From NCBI GenBank assembly GCA_029204225.1, contig CM055098.1, positions 15,498,792 to 15,562,791 on the forward strand: a DNA stretch of 64,000 bases. The letters run 5' to 3'. Positions within the stretch are counted from its first letter, which is position 1, and each line of letters begins with the position of its first letter. The position numbers were made by a program, and so were the translations under genes. Shown here piece by piece: positions 23,566 to 35,693 of this stretch. The notes beneath the pieces are model-generated. The model was not told the origin of the DNA and did not search any database. It saw nothing but the letters and a program-made list of their open reading frames with translations. The stretch comes from Diphasiastrum complanatum. Its lineage: Eukaryota > Streptophyta > Lycopodiopsida > Lycopodiales > Lycopodiaceae.

Positions 23566-24104
23566 CAGTTGTAAACTGAAAAAAATTTTGAACTTTGCGA
23601 AACATTCATGGCATAATATGGATGAAAAGGGGGCCGATATTTGTACATTATTTCGTATTTTGCTGTAAATAACCGTGCCTGAAGCTACTATCACTTTATC
23701 ACTAAGATTTATATCAAACTGGACACCTTTTCTACGAATACCAGGGGTATTTCAAATAGCTCTCGGGAGTCTGGTTACTAAATGTGAACACATTTCAAGT
23801 TCAAAAATTTATTTGAAACTCTTGGAAAGGTGCTGAGAATGCCTGTGTCAAAAAATCTCCTAAAGGCATCTTCACGCACTTTGTTGAAGACACCCAAAAA
23901 GAATATACTGTAAAGAGAAGTATCTCAACAACCTGCTTCTCAGACATTACACAGCTTAATATACTCAAAATAAAAGCTCAATATACAAAACATGCATGCA
24001 AAGGTAAGGGAAAAAGCTGAAGAATATGTGGATATTCCATATATACGACTCAAAATCGTTAAGGCAATTAAAAATCATGCCAACGGGGCAGAGTCCTCTC
24101 TGAC
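23566..24104. other. Flank between copia 1 and the ATPase exon 3
   Basis: No clear gene. On the minus strand near 23879-23844 the reading VREDAFRRFFDT is reminiscent of the residues that follow exon 3 in PAA1-type ATPases, but no splice sites of the right phase bracket it, so it is not annotated as an exon. Confidence 0.4.
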
Positions 24105-24516
24105 CGAAGATTTGAATCCAGAACTTGTTAAACAATTAGCAAGCACTTGCCCTAGCCTGATTTTCATGGTTTGCCATTCATTGGCAGCATCAATTAACGA
24201 CTTCACGTGCACGGATGCTATTTCTGTTGGCAAATCCACAGTTGCAGAAATAACTTGAGGCTGAAAAAGAATAATGATGAATTCAGATGCAGTTCATTTA
24301 AGGCATGAGTGACCAAAGCAGAATCTATATCAAGATGCATCACCACTTTAAACTACCTACAAATCGGCTGCTTATAAAATTCAAGAGGCACCACCACTTT
24401 AAATTACCTACAAATCGGCTGCTTATAAAATTCAAAAACCACTAAGGACTCAAACGATTCTATAGCAGTTACCAGCCACCAGGTCCTTTCATGAGGGGCA
24501 ATTATAGGGTGTTGCA

Positions 24517-24594
<78 letters not shown>

Positions 24595-27500
24595 TATTTC
24601 CAAGAAATGATACTTCAATCTGAGAAACCAAATGGTTCATTCAAATTATTAACCTGATTTTCTAAAGTATCTCATGGGGTAGTTCTGGTTAAGTATTGCA
24701 TCTATTCTGTTTAGTCAATGAAACTATGTAGTCATCACCATGATTTCCCCTCCAGTAGCTTCCCATGCATACATTTTTCCATAAGGAAAATGTCATTGGA
24801 GTCTTTGAAGTTTTGATCCCTCAGCTTGTACATCTTTGAACTACTCACTGAGATTTTTTGGGACTTAGCCCAGATCGTTCACAGTTCAAGTTACAACGTG
24901 GTTCATTTTCATTTATTGTGTCAAACAAACAGTAGTTGTCTTCCTTGACAAAATCCATTGTTAGAAATTATTGGAACTGCATTTCTTTTTTAGGCTTACA
25001 AGGCTGCTCAGCTAGAATGTCTAGAACTTCAAATCATTTGAAACAATCTATTCTCTGGTATAATCTCGACGATTCATATCTAGGTGTTAATGACCATAAT
25101 GTACATCCAAAACAAAATGCTTATGAATTATACACATCTAAACAGTCTGCAATAAAGTCAAATATGTCTTGATTTAGCAGTTTTTAGTGATACATTTTAA
25201 ATGGTCAATCAAACCTGTCTTGTAGTCCACAAAAAAAATAAAAACAAGTCAGCAGGTTTACATATTGAAATCTCACCTGTGACTCCAGTATTCTCTTCAC
25301 TGACGATGCACAACCACCGCAAGACATACCCTGCCAAATTTCAAAGTATTGATCAATATAAGGACAGTTCCTTACAGCATACAGTCCACATTATCTATGT
25401 ATGAATAAGGACCAAAATGAGTCCCAACATTTATTTAAGGCAGCCTCATCAGGATAATGAACACTCTAAGAGCCACTGACAAGATAGAACTTGGGTTTAT
25501 TTAAAACATTTAGCTAGAGAAATTTAAAATTTGAAGTGAATATTAAGATGTATGAAGGACTGTAAACAGATTGTGTTCACGTGACATCATTCTGGTCCTC
25601 TTTCACTAGCCTTTCAGTAAGGCAGGGCAATGAAATGAACACTCGAATAAACATGCAGACAAAGAGTAGATACTGGAGGGCTTATTTATAAGTGCCAGCA
25701 AGGGACTTTAAGTACTTAATTAGAACTTAAAGTTGGAAAATTATCTATACAGTGTAATAGAATCTGCACATTTTATTAACGATTGGCTTCTAAAATTAAA
25801 AAATATAATGTCACCAGAATGGAGTAGCAAATGCTCAAATTCAGTTGCTCAATTGGCTGGATGATGGTGGAGGTATTTGTATCATCTGCTAATTAAGAAC
25901 AAAGATGGCTAGGTGACTTGCTCTAATTACACCTAAATAGCACCTAAGATTACCGGCTGTGATGCATCAGGCTAACCCGCTGTGCCTAGACCCACCCTGC
26001 TGTCACCGGCTGCAGTCTTTCTGGCCAGAGCATATTTGCTTTTCTTTGCATATTTGTAAAAACAATCAGCTAATAAAAAATTCCTTTGAGGTGTGTGCTT
26101 GTATTTGAATTGCATTAATTTGCGGCATAGTTGCACTGGTGAACCGCAAATCGCGGTTCGAACCGCGATTTGCGGTTTTGTTTGGGTTTTGAGAATCAAA
26201 AAAAAATTTAGAGGGCAATATGGGTATCCGCTTGAAGCTCTTGACGAGAGTAGCATTTTTGTAGGTTGCCAGTAGTTTCAGGTACAGTATGGTCCATTTC
26301 AGGGTAGATATAGCTGAAACAATGCGCCAAAAACCAGCACAAAAGAAAAGAATTTTTTTTTGAACAGCGGTTCTCGAGATTCACGATTCACTACAGCCCG
26401 AGAATCTAGATTTGTAGCATAGTTGCAGCGCGATTCCCGAATCGCGATTCAGAATCGCGATCAGAATCGCGATTCAGAATCACGATTCTGATTCGCGATT
26501 CGGGATTTTCCCAGAATCGTGTAGAATCGATTTTTTTTTTTTTTTTGAAATTTTTTAAGGCAATATGGGTATCAGATGAAAGCTCTGATCGAGGGGATTA
26601 TGATTGTGTAGTTTGCCAACTGTTTCGGGTGCGAAACACCAAAAAGTGTGTTTTCACTCGGGGAGTTGGAAGGCCAAATCATGAAGAGGCCTTACCGTCG
26701 GGGCCGGGGTCTATCGGCAGCCCCCGGACCCCGCCGTTGGGGGGCGTTGCCCCCCAAACCCCCCACCAGGGGGCTACCGCCCCCCGAACCCCCCGTATCT
26801 CGGGGGGCTACTGCCCCCCGAACCCCCCGTTTCCCGGGGGACTACTGTCCCCCGAACCCCCTAGAGCTTCTTGCTAGATAGACACTGTAGATAAAAATGC
26901 CACCGCCCCCCTGTAGATAAAAATGAGGTCCAAATGCGCGCCGAGAAGGGCCCAATATTTATGCCCCCAACTGTATGTACATTGCACTCACATCTCCAGT
27001 GAACCAATTGCAAAAGTGATCATCATCCACACAGTTGATAGTCCAAACTGTAACATTAACATTTACTGAAAACCAGAGCAAATGACAACCGGATAGCTAC
27101 TGAAAATAAGATCTGTTTGTGCCTCATCTACTGCACTTCTGAGAGGCAAAACGCTGGTTTGACCATTGATCCCCTAAAAAAAAGTTCAGCAATAAGCTAT
27201 TTTTCCAGATTTTTTTCTTTTTTTTTTCTTTTTTTTTTTGCGATTCTGGGTTGCGAATCGCGATTCGCAGAATCGCGACCCGCGAATCGCAGACCCAGCG
27301 AATCGCGATTCGCTGCAACTATGATTTGTAGCAACCATGAGATTATGGCTTGGTCAAAAAAATCTAAGGGCTACATGAAAATATCATAAAGATACGAAAG
27401 GGTTCCATAAAAACTGTCCATAACGTTTCATGAAAGTCAAGTACACTAACGATGTCTTAAGATACAATAGAATAATGCAAAAACTACTCCAAGATCATAA

Positions 27501-30500
27501 ATGGATCTTGTTATGATCTAAAACAAAACAGTTGTACACAAAATTAGAGGTTTTAACAAAAAACTACCAAGCATAACAAAAATTAACCTTATCAAAAAAA
27601 AGTAAGCAATGCCGTTCAAACAGCTTAAAAAAGTCTTTTTTAAAAGCTTCAAGCCTACTGCAGTCCATAGGCGATGAAATTTGTCTCAATACTACTGTTC
27701 TTGCAAAGAGAGCATGTCCGCTCTTCCCAAGGTCTCTTTAAAATGTACCATCTTCCTATTTTCGAATGTAGTTCATGATTATCTGTCCTTAAGCGTGAAA
27801 TGGCTTGCTTTTTCTTCATAGATATAACGTTGAGTAGGAGCTCCTATTATAAGGTTGAAACATCCGTTATATTCCTCCATTTTCTGCATTGAAGGAAGCT
27901 GTCATAACCCTCATTGAACTTTGGATGTATAAAAGGCTTCAACTCCTTATTAGTCCATTCTTTATGCTGAATTTTGCAAATTGCAAACCATTTTGTAATG
28001 TCCAGCCACCATCCACTTTTTAGCCTTTGAGGGAGCATGCAACAATGTAAAGGAACTTTACATAACCTATCTTCTGGATCTTTTACTCTTCCGATGTAGT
28101 TGATCGTTTTAAGAACCGCCAAAGCTTCAACGGAAAGACTTTTTTGTTTCAGCCAACCAGATAGGATATGGGGTCGTTTATTTTACACCTAGATAAGTGC
28201 ATAAGAGACGCTTTTGTACTCTTTCATTTTCAGTCCACTTGGCGCAAGCAATGCTGCCCCTTTGTACTTCACATCCATATAACAAAATTGGAATCATCGA
28301 TGTATCATATAACATTTTCTTCTTCACCCGATTCCAAAGTTCTAGTTTTTTGTAAGCACTTTCCATTCTATAGAATGATTTCTAACCACCTACAAATCTT
28401 TTGTCCAAACAAGAGTCCCATCTCAAGTTATGTGATTGCTCTATCCCAAGGTACTTGTACTCTTTATATACTTCCACATGTTCCTTGTCAATAGCAATAG
28501 AGGATCTCCTATTTTCTTTGAACGAGAAAGTATTACCATAGTTTTACTTAGACCAGAATTTTCACAGAACTTATTCAAAACACGAGGAGTTGTTGGAGGC
28601 TATGAATGATATTTGCTAACAAGACAACATCCTCAACATATAGCAATAACTTGGCAACATAATGCAATATTTTTTCTCCCCCTCCACTCTTCTCATTTAG
28701 ACAATCACTAAGTTTGTCAATGTGCATTCCAAATAAAGTAGGAGAAAGAGGACAACCTTGTTTCACATCAATATTGCTGAAAATTGCCTTTGAGAAGCCA
28801 TTTTTGCACTTTTGCCACTACTTTTTCATAGAGTTGCCCCACTACATGTCGAACGTCAACGGAACACCAAGTTTATGCATCCTATCCTCAACCTTCTTCC
28901 TAGGGACTGTATCAAAGGCTGTTAAAAAATCCACAAAGAAACAATAGAAATTCAATTTCCTTTGACTATTCTCTATAATGCTCCTCAAGGTAACAAGATG
29001 GTCAATTGTGAAATGTTTTTTCCAGACAAGTATTAAGTTTTTTCTCCACGATGTTACCCCATAGGTTTGCTAAAAAAGTGATGAATCAAGATTGTTCTAT
29101 AATTATAGAGATTTTTCTGTTTTCACTCTTAACAGTAAGAACAATAATGCTTGTTTGTCAACAAGTAGGAGATTTTCTTGTTGATCAAGTCAATCAATCC
29201 GACCCTTCCACCAAATCAAGCACTCAGAGATAGAACGATTCTTCAATTGTTTATCTCTAGTTTTGATACTTTTTTTGGTTCCAAAGGTACACTAAGCGAT
29301 CAATCCTCAAATGGGTAAGATCCTCATATGACCAAACTGTATCACCTTCATGTAAAGTTAGTTTTTTTCTTTATAATCCGAAATGGTCCACAATATCTGG
29401 TAGACAACTTATAATGCTTCCCTGTACGCATAGTCCTAGAATCTTTTGAAATTCTAAGATATACCTAGTCATTAACTTTGAAATCTCTAGGAGATCTCTT
29501 AAGATCGGCATAGTGCTTAGCTCTATCCTAAGCACTATGGATACAATCACATGCCACTATTCAAAGGCCCAATCCCAAATATATTAACATAGCAAACCAT
29601 TGAAGGTCTCTTCACCTTAGAAGCTGATCGAAATATTTCTCGTCACCCACTTTTCTAGTCATGTTTCAAAAATTGAGGCTACCTTCAAAACAATTTTGGA
29701 AATCAAAAACTCTCAAGTCCCTAGCATTACTAAAATTGATGGCTTCTCAAGCCCCTTACATAGAGAGAATAGGCATACTAAAATGGCTTCTCTAAACCTA
29801 AATATGCACTATGAATGAACATAGCGTGCTTCCTAGAACGTATGAAAGCATTAAATACACTAATCAAACCCATATATGTTTCTAGCTAATAACTTGATGG
29901 TACACATTTCTAGTTTAGTTTGTAAATTGATTACATAATTTGGAAGTGAACATACTCTTTCCTAGCAAAGTACATTAGCATGTAACTTGATCGAATTTCC
30001 CCCAAGGAAATTGTAGTCACAAGCATAATCTTAGGAGCTCATGGGGAAAGCTGAAAAATATAGGCATGTATGAAGGCACTAGTATTTAAAAATTCTCTTG
30101 CTTTATCATATAGGGGTAAATTTAGAAAATTTCCCTACTACCTATTGTTGAAAGTGCTCTCTTTGATACCCAATTATCGAAAGACAATCTTCAATTTGAA
30201 AAGTCTTCCATTTAAGAGGTGTATACTATAGGTCTTCAATATCAAATTTCTAGTTGAAGGGAACACTTTGCTAGGCAATCTTGATTTACGATTTTGCCTT
30301 TAAAAGGACAACAATGCATAGAGGTACTAACGGAGTTGGCCTTAAAACAAGAAGTAGAAGAAATCAACACAAGCCACAATGTGACTTCTATAGTTAAGCT
30401 GTTTGAATAGAGATATTTCAAAAAATAATCAAACACATACATTTCATGATTGCAATTCTAGGATAAAACTCAATCAGACAAAAAGGAAAGTGAATTGTAC

Positions 30501-31188
30501 AGTCAAACTTTTATAACATAATTTAAAGGGTTCAAAAAATTTGTTCATAATTTTGTGCAAATGGGAGACTTTGAAAGGGTAAAAGAAAAGAGAAACCTAC
30601 TTTCACGTCAAGCAAAATGACATCTTCAACCTCCGGCGTGAGATTGGAATCATCAGTTTGCGCGTTTGTTGCTCGTAGTGTTGTGCTCAGCGAATGGCCG
30701 CCACCTCCGCCATCGCCACCCCATCCTTCCCCACCTCCAAACTTCCCAAAATCACCGCCACCGGCGCCAAGTAAAGCGGTGCTTGTGAGGTAGCTGGTTC
30801 GAAGGAAATTAACCTGATTAACAGACACAGCACTTGCCCGTGGAGGCAGTTGCAAACCAAGCCCATGTCCCAATTCTCCTGCTGAAAGTTTTACCTTTCT
30901 GTGTGAGAGCTTCCTTTCCCTGCTCTCAGTCCCCAATTCATGCTCAGGAATGGCATTGAAACAAAACGAGCTCACAGTACAACAACAAGTGCTTTTGGTT
31001 TTGTTATTGTACACTGTTGTTGTGTATATGGGCTTGGCCGATGAGAGGAAAGGATTGGCAGTGAGGTGGGGCGGAGATGGGCAAGCATTGTGGGCTGCGT
31101 GCAAGGAGCAAATGTAGAGGGTTGATGGTGCAGCAGACCACCCAGCTGCAACTGCCTCCACCATAGCTATGGCTGTATAGCTATGCAC
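24105..31188 (-). CDS. PAA1-like: PAA1/HMA6-like chloroplast Cu-transporting P1B-ATPase, 5' exons only
   Basis: PAA1/HMA6 moves Cu(I) across the chloroplast envelope. Minus-strand exons: 31188 (or 31164, the Met in better context) to 30601; 25330-25277; 24260-24105. All junctions are GT-AG and in phase 0. Exon 1 encodes a Ser/Thr/Ala-rich transit-peptide-like N-terminus, a Gly-rich linker GGGDFGKFGGGEGWGGDGG typical of PAA1, and VEDVILLDVK. Exon 2 encodes the metal-binding loop GMSCGGCASSVKRILESQ (CxxC). Exon 3 encodes PQVISATVDLPTEIASV and LGQVLANCLTSSGFKSS, completing the HMA domain. Membrane helices, actuator domain and phosphorylation site (DKTGT) were looked for below 24105 and not seen; copia 1 occupies 18049-23560. 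Either the remaining exons are lost, so this is a fragment, or they are small and were missed in 14.4-18 kb. Intron 1 is 5.3 kb and carries LINE and gypsy pieces. The alternative assignment PAA2/HMA8 is less likely because of the Gly-rich linker. Confidence 0.8.
24514..24590. repeat. Compound (GT)n(GA)n microsatellite in ATPase intron 2
   Basis: A GT array followed by a GA array, then AAAATATTTCC. There is no LINE 3' UTR motif beside it. Immediately upstream, a segment containing CCACTTTAAA-T-TACCTACAAA is present twice (about 24343 and 24391), a 48-bp tandem duplication. Confidence 0.9.
26120..26300 (+). repeat. GAATCG-type dispersed repeat, copy A
   Basis: Starts near GCATAGTTGCACTGGTGAAC, then inverted words around AAATCGCGGTTCGAACCGCG, an A-run, and a conserved block GGCAATATGGGTATCCGCTT ... 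GAAGCTCTTGA. The same order (CATAGTTGCA, self-complementary GATTCG words, homopolymer run, CAATATGGGTATC) is found in copies B and D; copy C, in reverse orientation, shows the first part. Confidence 0.7.
26395..26680 (+). repeat. GAATCG-type dispersed repeat, copy B
   Basis: GTAGCATAGTTGCAGCGCGA followed by about six alternating GATTC and GAATCGCGATT words (26425-26520), a T-run, then GGCAATATGGGTATCAGATG and AAGCTCTGATCG as in copy A. Downstream GTTTGCCAACTGTTTC matches GGTTGCCAGTAGTTTC in copy A. Confidence 0.7.
26690..26875. repeat. GC-rich minisatellite (CCCCGAACCCC units)
   Basis: Roughly 35-bp units built around CCCCCCGAACCCCCCGT, with the self-complementary core CGGGGGGCTACTGCCCCCCG, about four copies with decreasing similarity toward 26700. 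It immediately follows repeat copy B and is far more GC-rich than its surroundings. Open frames across it are a by-product of the repeat. Confidence 0.85.
27215..27335 (-). repeat. GAATCG-type dispersed repeat, copy C (reverse orientation)
   Basis: Read on the minus strand: ATCATAGTTGCAGCGAATCG, CGATTCGCTGGGTCTGCGAT, CGCGAATCGCAACC... then an A-run. The repeat words CGATTC/GAATCG form nested palindromes. Same head as copies A and B, but the CAATATGGGTATC block was not found on the minus-strand downstream side. Confidence 0.65.
27670..29075 (-). mobile_element. Second LINE family: RT to zinc-finger region
   Basis: Minus-strand reading from 29070: FTIDHLVTLRSIIENSQRKL, FYCFFVDFLTAFDTVPRKKV, MHKLGVPL, QGCPLSPTLFGMHIDKLSD (RT), LLLYVEDVVLLANI (the YxDD position, YVED, with the first catalytic Asp replaced), then MESAYKKLELWNRVKKKML, IPILLYGCEVQRGS, RVQKRLLCTYLGVK, EALAVLKTINYIGRVKDPED and a terminal finger RPWEERTCSLCKNSSIETNF (27740-27690). 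The product differs from the TC-tailed family in every motif, so it is a separate lineage. Broken by stops and frameshifts. It lies in intron 1 of the ATPase gene, in the same orientation as that gene. Confidence 0.85.
29160..29545 (-). mobile_element. Ty3/gypsy integrase C-terminal and chromodomain-like fragment
   Basis: Minus-strand reading AKHYADLKRSPRDFKVNDWV, YLRISKDSRTMRTGKHYKLS and TRYCGPFRII is the classical end of gypsy integrase (KxYADxKR...FxxxDxVYL...KLxxRYxGPF). After frameshifts, SISECLIWWKGRID resembles the start of a chromodomain. No LTR could be identified. It lies beside the second-family LINE. Confidence 0.7.
29546..30600. other. Remainder of ATPase intron 1, no recognised feature
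   Basis: AT-rich sequence with short frames only. It ends at the exon 1 donor (GTAGGT on the minus strand at 30600-30595). Confidence 0.5.
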
Positions 31189-31203
31189 TTCAGGAACTTC
31201 TGA

Positions 31204-31204
<1 letters not shown>

Positions 31205-31270
<66 letters not shown>
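31205..31270. repeat. Compound (GT)n(GA)n microsatellite at ATPase 5' end
   Basis: A GT array then a GA array, beginning 17 bp upstream of the possible start codon at 31188 (minus strand). In the ATPase mRNA sense it reads (TC)n(AC)n and would be in the 5' UTR or core promoter. Confidence 0.9.
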
Positions 31271-31274
<4 letters not shown>

Positions 31275-31694
31275 GACTAGGTATTCATGATGGGAGGTAT
31301 GTATGTGACAAGGTATGTATGTGGTTGTCTCTTTTCTCACATAGGGCCAATTCCAAGTGTAATTTTTGGACCAAAAATTCGTAATATAACTCAAAAATCA
31401 CAAAGCTAATGAGGCACCTTCCTAGTATTTTAGTGTTTATTATCTTTTGAAACAATTTGGGTCTTTTGAATTACATTGACTATGTTGGACCGACAAAGAA
31501 ATGACTAAGTGCATATGATAGGAACATAGATGGCCCCCCTCAGTGCTCAACTACTGGTAACGAGGCTTACTAATCAGACCTACTATGATAATTGATTCCA
31601 CCCCTCTCATGATACTCAACACAATCTATAAGATGGTTTTTGGAACAACATTGTACTATAAAACGGGCAGGGGTAGGCCCATTCTATCCCATAC

Positions 31695-31886
31695 TGTTGA
31701 CAGCTGTTACCAACTATAAGTAGTTGTAGGCTAGTCTATAGTCAACTACTAGTTTTCTCTCTCTATATATTCGGGGTTCATTGTACTCTCTTTCAGTTAG
31801 TGTGATATACAGTGATTGTGTGCTCTTCCTCCTCCTTATGGTGATTGCTTATGATGAATGACTGAGTGTTTATCAGATTTTTGACA
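31695..31886 (+). repeat. 5' LTR of copia element 2
   Basis: Starts near TGTTGACAGCTG and ends TTGACA. It aligns with copia 1's LTR from about base 51 onward (GACAGCTGT..CAG, TTCTCTCTCTAT.., GGGGTTCA, TGCTTATGATGAATG). Either the LTR is shorter in this subfamily or its first 50 bp are gone. Confidence 0.75.
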
Positions 31887-33255
31887 TGGTATCAGAGCTC
31901 CTCTGATCCTGAGTGCCTGACTACTGGGTTCGGCTTGTCACTAGCTCCGTACTGAGGTGAGATAGTCCTTCACAGGAGGTGAATGCAAGAAAACTTACAA
32001 TGTTGATGAGAACAGTCTCTTGAGCAGATTGTAGGCATTGAAACATGGTAGGAAGCGCTTGAACACTCTTTGAAGAGTTTATTCAGAGGATAAGGAGGCA
32101 AATACAGTGGGGAAACCATTGGCAACTGACTGGGATCAGTTTGGTGAACGTGTGAGCATTTTGCAGCTTAAGCTGTAGTGAGAGAGTGTGAAGTAGTAAC
32201 AACACTACTTGTATCATTTTCAGATCATTTGAAGTGAGGCAAATCACTGTATTTAGGTTACAGGAGGGCGACCTCAGTGTGGTGGAGAGCTGCAAGAAAA
32301 ATCTCAGATAGAGATTGTCAAATGCCCAAGAAACCCCATTCTTCATAGCTGCTAGTGTTTTGAGGTGAAAAACCCTGGATCTTTCTCTGTAGGCATGCAT
32401 ATTTGATGCTTTCAATGGCTGCAGATGGGCGCCCTAGTACTGTGATGAGGATGCCAAAGGGCCGTGACTAGCCGTGGAGCCAGTAAAGAGCTGGATCCAT
32501 TTTTGGGGTGGCAGCCATAGCTTGGAGAAAGCGAGGAGGAGAAGGAAGTCGCGGGCAGGTTCACGCGCCACCTCAGATCTGCTACATAGTGTAAAAGGGT
32601 GCATAGCATCTTCAGGAGTCTCTTCGGCGCACAAAAATGATCCAGATCGTCCGATTACATTCTTGCTGAGATCGACGGTGGAGACCTCTTGATCGTGGAT
32701 ACAGATCGACGACTACCATTCGTTGGGCCCTTAAACTTCAATTTTTAAAAATTTGAAGCCTTTGAAGTTCAGTTACCAAAGGACTGAAGGGCATAAATGT
32801 GAACTCTTCATTAAAAAATTTCATATTGAAGGGTCCCAACTCTTGTGACCTTAAGCTGAGGACTGCCCATTCTTCTTAAGGCTCTGTCCACTGTGGTTTT
32901 TTGCAGATAAGCATAAAACAGAGTGATATTTTGACCTAGCTAGAGAGACTGTTTTTGGGATTTGATTAGACAGAGCTATGCTGGTACAAAGAGCTACGTG
33001 CTGATATAAATTTTTTTGAAATCGGAGATCTGTGCGCGACGGTGAAAATTTCCAAAAATGGCAGTTTGGCAATAATTGCCATTTTTCAAGCTTAAAGGCA
33101 GTTGTGAGCCATTTTAAGGCCAAAATTTTCAATTTGGCATAACTTCTATCCATAGCTCGGATTGGAAAGTGGTCAAAGACGTCATTTGTCAATTTCGCAA
33201 CAACTTTTTCATTTTTGCAGTCATTTTTGCGATTTGGACTCATCTAAGTGCAATT

Positions 33256-35567
33256 ATGGCAACTCTAAGCGAGAGTGTCCTCAATGAGCCGGCAACTATG
33301 CAGTTTGGAAATTCAAACTAAAGAACATTCTGATGGAAAATGAGCTATGGGAGATTGTGACAGGTGAGGAAACAAGGCCAGTGATTGAAGAAGATCAGCG
33401 GACATTTGATAGGAGGAAACGGAAAGCACAGAATGTCATCAACTTGTCAGTCAGAGATGCTATCATTCCCTACATTTCGGATTCAGAAGGACCGAAAGAA
33501 GCGTGGAATACGTTGAAGGCATTGTTTGAGACCACAAACACATCTCGAGTGATATTCCTGAAGACGAAGCTGCACACATTACGGATGGATGATGGTGCAA
33601 CCTATTGAAGGTAAAGGAGATCCGTGATCAACTAGCTGCCGTTGGAGAGCGAGTATAGGATCGTGAAATCGTTCAATTGACATTGAACAGCTTGAGTGAG
33701 TCACATCAGATGTTTGTGACAAGCATTGCCACACGGGAGAATCTTCCAACCTATGAAGAGCTAGGTGGATTACTTTTGCAAAAGAGCAACGTCAAGAGAA
33801 CTTGAATCATCGTAACATGAGCTATAATCAAGTTCTTGCAGTTAGAGGACGAGGCGGAAGATTTGGCCATGGTAGGTATCAATCGAGAGGAGGAAACTCA
33901 AGCCGGGGATCATTTCAACAATTTCATGAGCAAGCCAATGATAGCCCGAATTGAGGCAATTGGAATCAAGGCCGAGGTCAAGGACGTGGCTATTCCAGGC
34001 AAAATAAATATGGAAATTGTAGGTACTGCACCAAACCTGGCCATTGGGAGTGTGAACAAAGGAGATAGCACAAAGAAAAGGCAAATGGCAAGCGGGCAAT
34101 TATGCTAATCAACGTCAATTTGATGATGATCATTATGAAGACAATCATGTTAATCAACATCAATACGATGATGATCAATATGAAGATGATACAAGTGAAA
34201 GCTCAAACTTGTTACGACGCTAATGACAAGTGATGAAGCAAAGGATGCCTGGTACATTGACAGTGGAGCGTCCAAGCACATGACTAGAGTGGTTTTCGAA
34301 ATTCAAGAAAATCCACAATGGCGATGAAGTTGGACAAGCTGATGGCCAATTGCTACCTGTGAAATGATTTGGAGTGGTACCAGTGAAGCTAGCCAGCGGA
34401 ATGATAAAGCGAATAAACAATGTGCAATATGTTCCTGGTTTAGCTAACAATCTACTATCAGTTGGGACGATGGCTGATCAACAACTCAAGGTTGAGTTTG
34501 ATAGCGACAAATGTCTCGTCAAGGACATCAAGAATCACTACAAAGTGATTGCTACAGGAGCTAGAGTCAACGAAAATCGACTCTACAAATTGAATGCGAG
34601 GTCTTTTACTCAAGCTATGGTAAGCATTGTTGATAGTCGAAGTGATCTTTGGCATCAACGATTTGGTCATATCAGTGCTCAAAGTTTACAGATTCTGAAA
34701 AGAGGTAATCTAGTTATTGGATTGCCTGACATTTCTTTTGAAGGAAAAATCTGTGAAGGTTGCATTTTGGGAAAACAACACACAGAGAGGTTTCCCAAAA
34801 GTGAAGCAAGGAGAGCCAATGGCATCCTAGATCTTGTCCACAGTGATCTATGTGGACCAATATAGACTAGATCTCTTAGTGGCTACTATTATTGTATTAC
34901 CTTTATTGAAGATTATAGCAGATGCATTTGGATTTATTTCATAAGCAAGAAATCAGACGCTTTTGCTAAGTTCAGGGAATTCAAGGCATTAGTTGAAAAG
35001 CAAACAAGAAGTTACATCAAGACTTTAAGATCTGATGGAGGTGGTGAGTATTTTTTGACAGAATTTATTGATTTTTGCAAAGACCAAGGGATCAAGAGGC
35101 AGACTACAACACCTTATTCACCGCAGCAAAACGGAGTTGCAGAGCGAAAGAATAGATTCATTGTTGAGATGGCCATGGCAATGCTCAAAAGAAAGGGTAT
35201 GCCAAACACCTTTTGGACAGAAGCTTGCAGCACAGCTACACACATCTTGAATCGGTGTCCTACAAAATCTGTGGAAGGTAAGACACCTCATGAAGCTTTT
35301 ACTGGAAAGAAACCTAATATTTCTCATTTGAGAGTATTTGGTTGTGATGCTTATGCTCATATTCCTGATGAGAAACGAAGGAAATTGGATGCAAAAGCTG
35401 TCAAGTGTATTTTTCTTGGATATGATGAGAAGGCCAAGGCATATAGGATGTATGATACAAATGCACAGAAGCTTGTGATTTCTAGGGATGCTACATTTGA
35501 CGAGTTGGGTCAAGGTGAACAATATGAAGAAATCACTAAACCTTTTGATGAGGGAGTGGAAGTATAG
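33256..35567 (+). pseudogene. copia 2 gag, protease and integrase, broken
   Basis: Gag starts MATLSESVLNEPATMQFGNS, frameshifts, then ENELWEIVTGEETRPVIEED and DTLKALF-like sequence to 33608. The knuckle is CRYCTKPGHWECE (complete first Cys pair). Protease: DAWYIDSGASKHMT at 34245, intact where copia 1 has a stop. Pre-integrase: LWHQRFGHISAQSLQ and CEGCILGKQHTERFP in one frame (34374-34865). Integrase: LVHSDLCGPI, a stop at 34863, then DFCKDQGIKRQ, SPQQNGVAERKNRFI and VFGCDAYAHIPDEKRR to 35567. Fewer disablements in this part than in copia 1. Confidence 0.9.
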
Positions 35568-35693
35568 GTTAAGAAAGAAGTGGATTTTGATGCAGAAGAT
35601 CCAATGGAAAAAGATAAATTTGAAGCTGAAATCCCTAAGAGAGTACCTAAATGGTACTTATTAGTCACAGGTGATGCTAAGAAGGGAGATACT

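Noticed and set aside
23844-23879. Possible exon 4 of the copper ATPase (VREDAFRRFFDT on the minus strand)
   Set aside because: No acceptor/donor pair gives the required phase; similarity is too short.
26545-26881. Overlapping Pro-rich frames of 77-110 codons
   Set aside because: By-product of the CCCCGAACCCC minisatellite.
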